From Cristatella mucedo (taxonomy: Eukaryota > Bryozoa > Phylactolaemata > Cristatellidae): a stretch of DNA of 64,000 nucleotides. The notes beneath the pieces were generated by a model. The model did no database searches and was not told the origin of the DNA. It saw only the letters and a list, made by a program, of their open reading frames with translations. The position numbers and the translations under genes were made by a program. Shown here one piece after another: positions 55,886 through 64,000 of the stretch (position 1 is its first letter; each line of letters starts with the position of its first letter). The DNA lies in assembly GCA_009760855.2 (NCBI GenBank), contig WPIO01000055.1:1653501-1717500 (forward strand). Reading direction: 5' to 3'.

Positions 55886-56529
55886 AAACGGTCCAGCGTG
55901 CACTTGCGAGAATTAGGGGCTACCGAGCCGCCTCTCCTCCTCGGCGGCTTCGTTAGTTGGCTCATGCTCCTGCTGCCCTCGAATCAACCTTCCCATCAAC
56001 CTCGCGGCTCCGAGCGGGCACTGTCCAATAGACTAGCAGCCGAACAAAGCTTGGAGCACATTCGCTATTGGCTGTGGAAATTCGCCGAGACCAGGCCCCA
56101 ACCAACCAACTCGAAAAAAGGCACGAGCAGCGAATTCGCTCTCGTGCAGAGGTGGAGGCCGGGCTCTGCATCGAGCTCGATCGCTCCTGCCCAGCGAAGC
56201 TAGCGCTGGATTTGCCGACGACGACCCACGCTGTCACAGCTACGTCCCTGCGACATGTCGCCGAATTATCGCGAAAATCCACTATCATCGCTGAGGCAGC
56301 GGGCATAGTTTGTAACCAATAGTTTACTTATGGGGTGTGACCAGGCACGGTCGACCAACATGCCCGGCTGCTATTGCAAATCAATCACTCGGTTGCAGCA
56401 AAGCAGCACCGACTAAATGTACAACCGTCACTAGAAACGACCACGACCTAGACAACGACGCAGTCAGTACCTGCGACTGCGACAACGAATCTGCTCTGCC
56501 CAACGGGGCATACTACGAAACGTGTCGGT

Positions 56530-56648
56530 AACAAGTTTACTTACCATTCAATTGCATTTCACTTTGCAGCAAATGTAAAGCGCCTAGAAAGAGATTAAGT
56601 TCTCTGAGGGCGCTTTATCAAGTGCATTATTATTATTTTTATTATTAA
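56530..56648 (+). mobile_element. LINE-A solo 3' end
   Basis: CATTTCACTTTGCAGCAAAT, intact hairpin, ATT tail. Confidence 0.9.
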
Positions 56649-56649
56649 G

Positions 56650-56772
56650 TTCCTTTACTCGACACCATTCCGTCAGCAAGTGCGGCTTCCTTTCCAGCAA
56701 ATCCAAAGCGTCTAGAAAAAATGCAGTTCTCTTAGGGCGCTATAAAAATGTCTCATTATTATTACTACCATT
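56650..56772 (+). mobile_element. second LINE-A 3' end in tandem
   Basis: CCTTTCCAGCAAATCCAAAG, CTAGAAAAAATGCAGTTCTC, GGGCGCTATAAAAATG and ATT tail, directly after the previous tail in the same orientation. Confidence 0.8.
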
Positions 56773-58055
56773 TCTTCTCACAGCCATTCTCTACATGTTC
56801 CAAGGCGATTTCACCTTTCCCATTCTGGGCGGACGCTTTCCCGCTGCGACTCGGGCGTTCAGCGCCGGGGTCATACGGTTTCCAAGCGCTGCACGCTTAA
56901 ATCCACTCGGCACGGACCTTAACCACGTGCTTTTACACACGTCCACGCGTACGTTTGTGGACTAGCACGGCATTGGACGGGTCTCGTCCGGGCGGTTCTC
57001 GTCCAGGCGAGTCTGGCCGCTCTACCGACGACCGGTCTCGCGCTGCCCGCTAGACGGCGCGGCTAATGGGCTCGAATCAAAGATTCCACTACGCGGCTTC
57101 ATTTTGGGCCTCTCGGGACCGACGAGGCGGATAGCGGGCCCGCCCCAGAACTGCGGAAGAGGGCGCGCGGCGCCACCGATCGCCGCGTCCGACCACGCCC
57201 ATTCGCGAGTGGGCACACTTAATGAGGGGAGGAGGATCGACGGCGCGCTAAAGCAAGCTGGTGAACAGCAGTCGTCTCTAGCTATTCCGACAAGCGTGCA
57301 CAGCAGCGCAGTCGTGCCCGAGAGGCGCCGAGCAAGGGCGCACGATGGCGCGGCAACGTCGACGACGATCGGCACCGCCCATCGGGTAGAGTTTACGGAA
57401 AACGTGCAGTTCCGGCCGGCGAGCGGCCGTGAAGAGGGTGAGCATTGGAGGGAGGGGGGAGGTTACGCGCGTCGTCGAGAGCGACGCACGTGCGTGCTCG
57501 GGGCAGAAACGGCTCGTACGGGTTGGTGCAGCGTCTTGAGATACTTACTCGCGTTCGATTTAGGCGCCGACGCAGCGGACGCTCGTCGGCGCGTCCCTCC
57601 GCGATTGGCGCAATTGGACGCGCCCGACTTCGTTTGAAGCCCTGCAACGCCGATCGTCGCGCGCGCGATACTGCGCTGCGCTGCATGAGAAATAATAATA
57701 AAAAAGATATTTTAACACTATTTTAGTTTCTAACTGTGCAGCCTTTAAGTCGTGTTCCGGCGAACTATTTGTTTGCATTGTTGCTATGCGAGGTCGATGT
57801 TGCTACACGCTGTGCGCATGCTTTCGAATACTAAAGCAGCGTAGGGTGGCTTCCTCCTTGTTTCGCGATTTAGGCGAGAGAGTTCATTGATGACGCTCTT
57901 GCGATAGCAGCCAAGTCGCAGCCGTAGTCGGATTCGTCTGTGCGCCGTGCAACGCCGCGCGGCCCCTCGTCCGTCGGGAGGCTTTCGGCTGCGTCTGCGT
58001 TATCGATTTTAACGCCTCGCACGTCCTTTTTACCTGCTGCGGCGGCGGCGGCATA
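56773..58055. other. GC-rich region upstream of the tubby-like gene
   Basis: Overlapping frames on both strands (for example + 57104-57637) without known motif; CpG-rich from about 57.0 kb, so probably promoter and 5' untranslated sequence of the tubby-like gene. Confidence 0.45.
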
Positions 58056-58634
58056 ATGTCGCAGCCAGTAGCCTGGACCGCCAACGCTCCGGGAATGATC
58101 GAAGGCGACGACGAGGTCGCCGAGTCGGTGAGGCGAGCGAAGCTCGAGCAGCAGCGGAAGATCATGGACGAGAAGAAGAAGAAGAAGGCGCTCCGGTCGA
58201 CGGAGCCGATCCAGGCCAACGACAACGTGCGCGAGCGCTCGGCCAAGGGCAAGCGAGTGGACGAGAACAAGCCGCTCGTGAAGGGCAGCGGATCGCGATC
58301 GAAGCTAAATGAGAGCCCCTTCGCCTACGACGGTCCGGGCTCGCTGGAGGCCGGCTCGAACGGAGGCGGCCGCGGCGGCGGCGGCGGTGCGGCGACCACG
58401 ACCACGACCGTCCAGCTGCTCAACGTGACCGCGAGCGAGACGAGCGTCGACAACGTCAGCGACGACGAGGACGTCGCCAGCGTCCGCGTCCAGTCGGTCA
58501 GCTCCCACTCGCGGACGCTGCCGAAGCACGAGCCGAAGAAGCTCAGTCGCAACGCGCCGCGAGACGATTCCGATCTGGAAGGCGACGACATTCCCGAAGA
58601 GAGCATACCCGTGGCCCCGGCGTCGACGCCTCAG
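58056..58634 (+). CDS. tubby-like protein, first coding exon (N-terminal region)
   Basis: 193 codons from ATG 58056 to the donor CCTCAG|GTACGG, phase 0. Near the N-terminus it has the tubby/TULP signature: a basic helix VRRAKLEQQRKIMDEKKKKK, then PIQAN, and DENKPLV about 30 residues later. TUB and TULP3 show the same order (RQxKLxxQRxLLExxxxKKR, xVQxN, xExxPLV). In TULP3 this helix binds the IFT-A complex for ciliary membrane trafficking. After it comes a disordered, Gly- and Thr-run-containing, acidic region (SDDEDVASV, DDSDLEGDDIPEES), as in the family. The C-terminal tubby domain, which binds PIP2, must lie in later exons. I found none up to 64 kb. Confidence 0.75.
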
Positions 58635-59456
58635 GTACGGCGCCGCCGCCGCTGCCACGCGAGTGCTGCCTCGGGTGTCGGTGGGGGGAAGGGTCAGGCG
58701 CAGCAGCTCGAGCAGAGCGCGAGCGCTTCTTGTGCACGGGCTCGGCAGCTCTGCCGCTTGCTGAGGCCGTTTGGTTTGTGAAGCTAGCCGTGCGGTTCGG
58801 CATGATTCAGCCATTTTTCGTGCAGTGCTCCCGAGCTCGCTTGTGGCGCCGTTGAGCGGGCGAAGGGGATACAGGACCGGACCGGCCCGTGCAGCAAGAG
58901 TGGTGCACATGCACGCTTTTGTGGCCTCCTGACCAGGCGCGCAGAGCATCGCGCTGCCAGAGCGAGCGAGCAGAGTGGAGAGTTTCGAGTTAGAGCAGTG
59001 AAGCTGCACGGTTTCGATGCAAGTACCCGACCGCTCGGACCTGCTCGCAATTCAGCTGAAGCCTGCTGGTCCCGGGCTGGCGTCGTAGCTCCGATGCAGC
59101 TGCCATCATCAGCAGCAGCAGCACGCTCGGGCAGACCCCGCTGCCTGGCCGCTTTGCGAAGCCGAAGATGTTTTTTCGTTCAAGTGCAGCTGTCGCTGGC
59201 ACAATTTCGGTGACCCGCAGCTGCTGCCTCGGTCGGCGACCCACGGCGCTTGCGCCCACAGGCGGTGTTCCATCAGATTCCTGCTTTGCTGCTCACTTCT
59301 GGCTTTCTGTCCTGATACACCGAAAGCAGCCGGGGGCGGTGGCCAAGGAGCAGAGGCGAGCGTGCTCAGGGCCTGCACTTTAGTGACCTTCAGTGTCGGC
59401 CGCCAGTTAAGCAGAGAGCATTGGGTGTGCAAGAGCTGAGCACCAAGAGCTACACG

Positions 59457-59460
<4 letters not shown>
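58635..59460. other. intron sequence, nothing recognised
   Basis: Start of the presumed tubby-like intron; GC-rich frames without motifs. Confidence 0.45.
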
Positions 59461-59689
<229 letters not shown>

Positions 59690-59962
59690 CAAACCCCTAG
59701 CGGCGCTGGGCGGAGCAAGGTGAAGATTATTGCTCGAGGCTCGACCAGTGGATGCCTGCAAAGGGTTTACGTGTCGGGCATAGCAGCCACACATACTGAG
59801 CAGGCCTGAGAGTTTTCTGTTGCAAACTCAAAACGACATAGTAGCTTTCGGGGTGACATTAACTTGCATATGCATGCACGCTTGCATGACTGCAGACACA
59901 CAGAGACGAGCAGACACATGCACACTCACACGTGCACACATACATAGGCACAAACAGACATG

Positions 59963-60053
<91 letters not shown>
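59963..60053 (+). repeat. (CA)n microsatellite
   Basis: About 90 bases of pure CA, flanked by degenerate CA-rich sequence on both sides. Confidence 0.98.
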
Positions 60054-60057
<4 letters not shown>

Positions 60058-60394
60058 TAAACTTGCACACATGCATACACAGGACCGAGCACGTGCACGA
60101 ACGTGTGCCGGCTCTCATGCGCACACACACTTGCACGTGCACAGACATGCACGGTGCATTGCTATGTGTACTATTTGCACACACAATGCATCTGTGCCTA
60201 TGCAGCTGCAGTTCAAGCCCAACTCAGGAGCCTAGCATCAGCTGTAGCGCAGCTGCAGTGGGTGTGACAGAGGGCGCGGCAGAGAACGTGGTGGACTATG
60301 CAGGAGTGTGTCAGACCGGCTGTTCGGACGTTCTCAGAGAATCTGCTTGGGCAATGTCGGGCACTCCTTGTCTCACGATAGGAATAATAGTACT

Positions 60395-60545
60395 AATAAG
60401 GTGCCGAGCTGGTTTGGTCCGGTGGTTAAGGTGCTCGACCCGACCAAGGTCTGGCTGAGGTCGTGGGCTTGAGCCCCGAGGCATATGTGAAGCGCCTGAA
60501 TAGAGATTAAGTTCACCTGAGGTGCTATAGAAATGAATTATATAT
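60395..60545 (+). mobile_element. SINE-B copy, clearest LINE-A-like tail
   Basis: Head GGTGGTTAAGGTGCTCGACC, B box GTCGTGGGCTTGAGCCCC, then GGCATATGTGAAGCGCCTGA, ATAGAGATTAAGTTCACCTG and AGGTGCTATAGAAATGAATT. The last part aligns with the LINE-A 3' hairpin. Confidence 0.85.
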
Positions 60546-60549
60546 TTTA

Positions 60550-60745
60550 TTTTTATTTTTGTATAGCATCCCAAGAGAGCCAATCCTCTGTCCAGGCATT
60601 TTACAATTCACTGTAAGAGATGCAATGACCAGGAGTTAATGACATACTACTAATAATAATGATAATAATCATGCATTTAGTATAGCGCCCTCAGAGAACT
60701 AAATCTCTTTCTAGTCACTTGATGCATTTGCTGCAAATACTTGGA
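60550..60745 (-). mobile_element. two LINE-A-related 3' ends
   Basis: TATAGCATCCCAAGAGAGCC (60560 on) and, after an AAT stretch, TATAGCGCCCTCAGAGAACT (60683 on), both on the minus strand. Confidence 0.7.
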
Positions 60746-60907
60746 TAAGGATGCGACAGCATACCCAAGTATTAGTGCATAGATAAGCATGCACAAGTAC
60801 TTAGGAAGATACAATACAAGCCACTAGTAACTAGAACTCGCGGTCAGTAGAAGGCACTGAATCGTGCAGCACAAGTAACTGCGCAAAGCCCATATATATG
60901 TATATGT

Positions 60908-60975
60908 ATTTATGTATCTCCGTCAGTAACTCCACAAAGTCGTAAAGACCATGTGGGTGTTACGCAGGAGAGTTG
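60908..60975 (-). mobile_element. LINE-B 3'-terminal fragment
   Basis: TATGTATCTCCGTCAGTAAC, CATGTGGGTGTTACGCAGGA: near-identical to the terminus at 3.7 kb, ending abruptly. Confidence 0.8.
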
Positions 60976-61560
60976 AGCAAAAAGACGAGCAGGAGGGGAC
61001 GCAGAGAAGGCGGAAGTGGAATGGATGTGTCCTTTGCTGAGACTTAAGTAATGCAAAGCCAGTGGCAAATGGCAGCAGAAGCCGTGAGTCCGTGCTCCAG
61101 AATTTCGATGCACACAAGCCAAAGATCCGACAGCAATGAGATTTCTCTTTAGTGCAAGGAATGGCATGGCACGTGACTTGTATGCAAAGGAGCGTGTGGT
61201 GCGGTGGCACATGCCGAAGTGACAGGGAGGCAGAGAGATAAGTAGGTGGTGCAACGTGCAACGGAACCAAATACCTGTTGGCCAGAAAGAGGACCCTGAA
61301 GCCGATTCGATGCTTCCTAGAGAGCCAGCGAAGCTATGACACAAGCGCTGTGCAGTGCAGTACGCTGCTGATAGCAGACCGGAACTGCGCTGCTGACACT
61401 TACAGCTGCTGAACTTCGGCAAAGCTGAGCAGCAATATTGGCGCTGCCTGGGCCCTGCGCCCCAGCCCCTGGGCTCCAGCAGTGTGCTTTTGGGTCCATG
61501 CAGCTCTACCGCCCAGCTTGACCGGAATGACACCTTTCGGAGGGTTTGTGTGGCAGTCAG
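60976..61560 (-). mobile_element. diverged L2/CR1-like LINE fragment
   Basis: Minus-strand frame shows spacing like the RT C-terminus (HRTTRSFAYKSRAMPFLAL, then a VGS/NSGA block in place of [11 protein letters not shown]), and DNA-level similarity to the LINE-A segment before it (CCTGAAGCCGATTCGATGCT). Distant. Confidence 0.5.
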
Positions 61561-62170
61561 CGGTGGTGTCACGTGGCACACTGCGATCCGCTTCCATCAG
61601 CCATGAGTAAGCCGCACAAAGGTCTAGCAGCAATGTCGCCGCACGTCATCCAGCAATGCGTTTTAGAGTGCTCCCCCACAGACACTTCGTGGCATTCTGC
61701 TCGAGCTCGTTCACACGAGCTAAAGCGTGGCAGAGTTCGGCCGGGTGAGTGGGCGAGCAGCAAGGGCCTGGGATGTCTGCTGATCGAGTTTCGGTGGCGG
61801 CCACCGAGTCAGCGCTGCTAGGGTTTCAGGTGCCATGGTGAAGGGCAGGGGGCAAAGGCAGACTAGCACCTCAGCCAGCGTCCTTGGCGTCCTTGGCTGC
61901 CTCACTAATGTGAGCTCTCCGAGTAGCCACTTGTCCTGTACTGTGGATGTAATGGACTACTTATGCTTCGGGCTCTGCACGCTCGATTGCATCGCCACTG
62001 GTGGAGATGCCGCTTAAGCGGCTGGCAATGCCAATCGCTCTCCGCCGTGTAGCAGCTATGCTCGCGGCAGGCGTTTCCGCAGTCGCAGAGTGAAGTGATA
62101 CGGTTCGATGCTGCTCTAGCTCGAGCCGGTGCCAGATCGAGCAAGATGGTGTGGAGTGAGGTGTCGGGAG
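61561..62170. other. nothing recognised
   Basis: No motif-bearing frame. Confidence 0.4.
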
Positions 62171-62177
62171 CAGCCTC

Positions 62178-62300
62178 TCTCTCTCTCTCTCTTTTCTCTC
62201 TCCTCTCCTCTCTCTGCCACTCTTTTCTCTCCCTCTCTCTCTTCTCTTCTTTTCTCTCTTCTCTCCCTTTCTCATCCTCCCTCTCTCCTCTCTCTCATGT
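62178..62300. repeat. imperfect CT-rich microsatellite
   Basis: CTCT runs with TT and CC interruptions, about 120 bases. Confidence 0.9.
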
Positions 62301-63035
62301 TGTCGTCGGAGTTGCTTGCTTGCATGCTTGAGAAGGTGCCCAAACTTCTGGCTCACCATTGGCGCCATCTTACCCCGGCCGGTGTGCACAAGTTGGCAAC
62401 AGCTCCAAAAGCTTCCGTGCGATGCCCGGGCCATGTTGAGTGTCGTCAGTGTAGCTGACTGACGTGTGTGAAATGTTAGTGCGTGCTCTACCTGGGTGAC
62501 CGTTTGGGCGCACGAAAACACCCGCAAGCTGCAAGTCGAGCCTTGCGTACACACGTGACGAGCCATACTTCCGGTAGATCAATGCAAGAGCGGTACGAAG
62601 TCAACCGAGGAGTGTGACTTGACGAACTGAGTGCCACCTTCTACCTTTGTGTCGACTAGATACGCTACGGCCTAAATGGTATTTTGAAGGTCTACTGCTC
62701 TCACTCGATCCGCTTATGAAATGTTTCCTCGTTTGTTGTCGATCTGTCATCAGTTTGTGAGGTTCATGTTTGACTTATGAGGTTGCAATTCTCGTTTTAC
62801 ATCCTTCACAGGGATCTGTGGGATTATATTAAAAACTAGAGCTCACTGCCTGTGGACTGTTTTTGCTGTGTCATAGTAGAAGTAGTCACAGTATGGATTG
62901 CAGAAGACAGTGCTGCGTCATCTTGCTGCGTGACAGGAAGATGCCATCTTGCCACCTGTCAGACGGAATTTCTTGCTTTAGTTAACAGAAATTGGTTATA
63001 CTAGAAATTAAATGAAATTTAACGTTTAATTTGAT
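62301..63035. other. nothing recognised
   Basis: AT-rich in its right half; no coding or repeat signal. Confidence 0.4.
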
Positions 63036-63160
63036 AGTGCCCCGCAAGAACTTGATCTCTGCCCAACAGGCGCTTTACATATGCACCCCTGAATCGAGCC
63101 AACGACCTCGGTCGTTAAAGGCGAGCGAACATCATACTCACCCTTGGGCCAAATCTGGGC
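63036..63160 (-). mobile_element. SINE-B copy
   Basis: Reverse complement: AACGACCGAGGTCGTTGGCT, CGATTCAGGGGTGCATATGT, AAAGCGCCTGTTGGGCAGAG, ATCAAGTTCTTGCGGGGC. Head, CATATG box and hairpin tail as in other copies. Confidence 0.75.
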
Positions 63161-63377
63161 AGTTAGTCTTTTTCCTATGAACTCATTCTTTGAAATTGTA
63201 TTCGGGCTGACACTGCCGGTTTTCAAGAATGTTCTGCTGTCTCCTGCCTCTGGGGTGCTGTGCTCTGCCTCCTCCCCCCAAGCAGCGCTGTCAGAATGTG
63301 CGAGGGCATGAGCGAGTTGTGCTCGATTGCCGGGGCACGAGCTTCGCCAGTGAGAGCGCGAATGCACCGAGGGCAGG

Positions 63378-63399
63378 ATGTGTGCGTGTGTATGTGTGT

Positions 63400-63448
<49 letters not shown>

Positions 63449-63473
63449 TGCGCGCAGAACCAGCCTCCACTCG

Positions 63474-63524
<51 letters not shown>

Positions 63525-63550
63525 CGCGCAGAACCAGCCTCCACTCGGAT
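63378..63550 (+). repeat. duplicated (TG)n-(CG)n block
   Basis: Two TG runs, each ending in alternating GCGCGC and the same GCAGAACCAGCCTCCACTCG. The whole block is a tandem duplication of about 70 bases. Confidence 0.92.
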
Positions 63551-64000
63551 GCGGGCAGGACGGGCACCCGGTGCAAATGCATGCTTCCATTTTAAGCATA
63601 CAGGGCTGGCGCAGCACTCCAAGCTGGCCAGACTGGCGATGGCATCCGGTGGGGCGCCGGACGCTGGGGAGCTCGAGTAACAGTGAGTCCTCCATTGATC
63701 TGCCGTGGGCGCAGCGGAAGCGGTGCTGCTGCCGCTGCGGGCCGACTCTTCCTGCCGCTCTTGCCTTGCCCTTCTCACCCCTCGGAGGCTGCGTGCCTGG
63801 ACGAGCTAGCCGGCGTGAAGCAGCCGCCGGCTGGCTCGCTCTTCTGCTACTCAGCTACGGCCCCGAGGCGTTCTTCTTCCCCAGTGGCGCAGGCGCACAA
63901 TGGACGCCCAATGGATGCCTAAGGGCTGCCAGCCGTCGGGACCTTACAACAACAGGGCAGGGGATTGTGGGATTGGGCAGTCAAAGGCACAAGGAAGGAT
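63551..64000. other. GC-rich, no gene recognised
   Basis: A GTGAGT donor-like site at 63681 follows a short open stretch, but no family is recognisable. Confidence 0.35.

Noticed and set aside
57104-57637. 178-codon + strand frame upstream of the tubby-like exon
   Set aside because: No known motif, overlapped by a minus frame of similar quality in a CpG-rich region; treated as promoter or 5' sequence. A donor-like GTGAGC at 57438 leaves a non-coding exon possible.
59820-60458. 212-codon frame with His-Thr runs
   Set aside because: Produced by the (CA)n tract; the rest is SINE and unrelated sequence.

Overview
The window looks like a piece of a large, repeat-rich genome from an invertebrate animal. 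Every recognisable coding piece is a short exon with GT-AG borders and introns of about 0.3-6 kb. The gene families (prohibitin/stomatin, MARVEL, ankyrin, tubby) are animal-like, and the space between exons is filled with LINEs, tRNA-derived SINEs, DNA-transposon relics and long microsatellites. I cannot name the phylum from the sequence alone.

Layout. 1-10.8 kb: the 3' half of a stomatin-like protein 2 (STOML2) gene on the + strand, five coding exons seen, earlier exons to the left of the window. 11.5-17.2 kb: GC-rich, with one long minus-strand open frame (12194-13090) behind a TATA-like box, protein family unknown. 17.2-28 kb: mostly LINE pieces plus a hAT transposase relic. 28.4-33 kb: a GC-rich island and otherwise empty sequence. 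33.2-40.3 kb: a complete four-exon gene for a 152-residue four-pass MARVEL protein (+). Its 5.9-kb intron 2 carries, on the opposite strand, a possible small secreted repeat protein. 41.2-47.7 kb: first and last recognisable exons of an ankyrin-repeat gene on the minus strand, tail to tail with the MARVEL gene, its interior filled by LINEs. 48-56 kb: SINEs and LINEs, including the longest reverse-transcriptase copy and a SINE nested in a LINE with a 7-bp target duplication. 58.06 kb: first coding exon of a tubby-like gene (+), rest beyond what I can find. 59-64 kb: microsatellites and repeat relics.

Repeats. I call the main LINE 'LINE-A' (L2/CR1-like: APE endonuclease piece, RT with FYADDTQL, 3' hairpin and ATT-repeat tail); at least twenty pieces are present. 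'LINE-B' is a second CR1-like family. 'SINE-A' has a tRNA-like head and a hairpin body. 'SINE-B' has a tRNA-like head and a tail matching the LINE-A 3' hairpin, as expected if LINE-A mobilises it.

The genes show no shared pathway. The most unusual signals are the covarying LINE-A 3' hairpin and its reuse by SINE-B, the repeated inverted pairing of LINE-A 3' ends, the secreted repeat ORF with three tandem splice-donor-like sites, and an ISRE-like direct repeat next to a perfect 14-bp inverted repeat upstream of the ankyrin gene.
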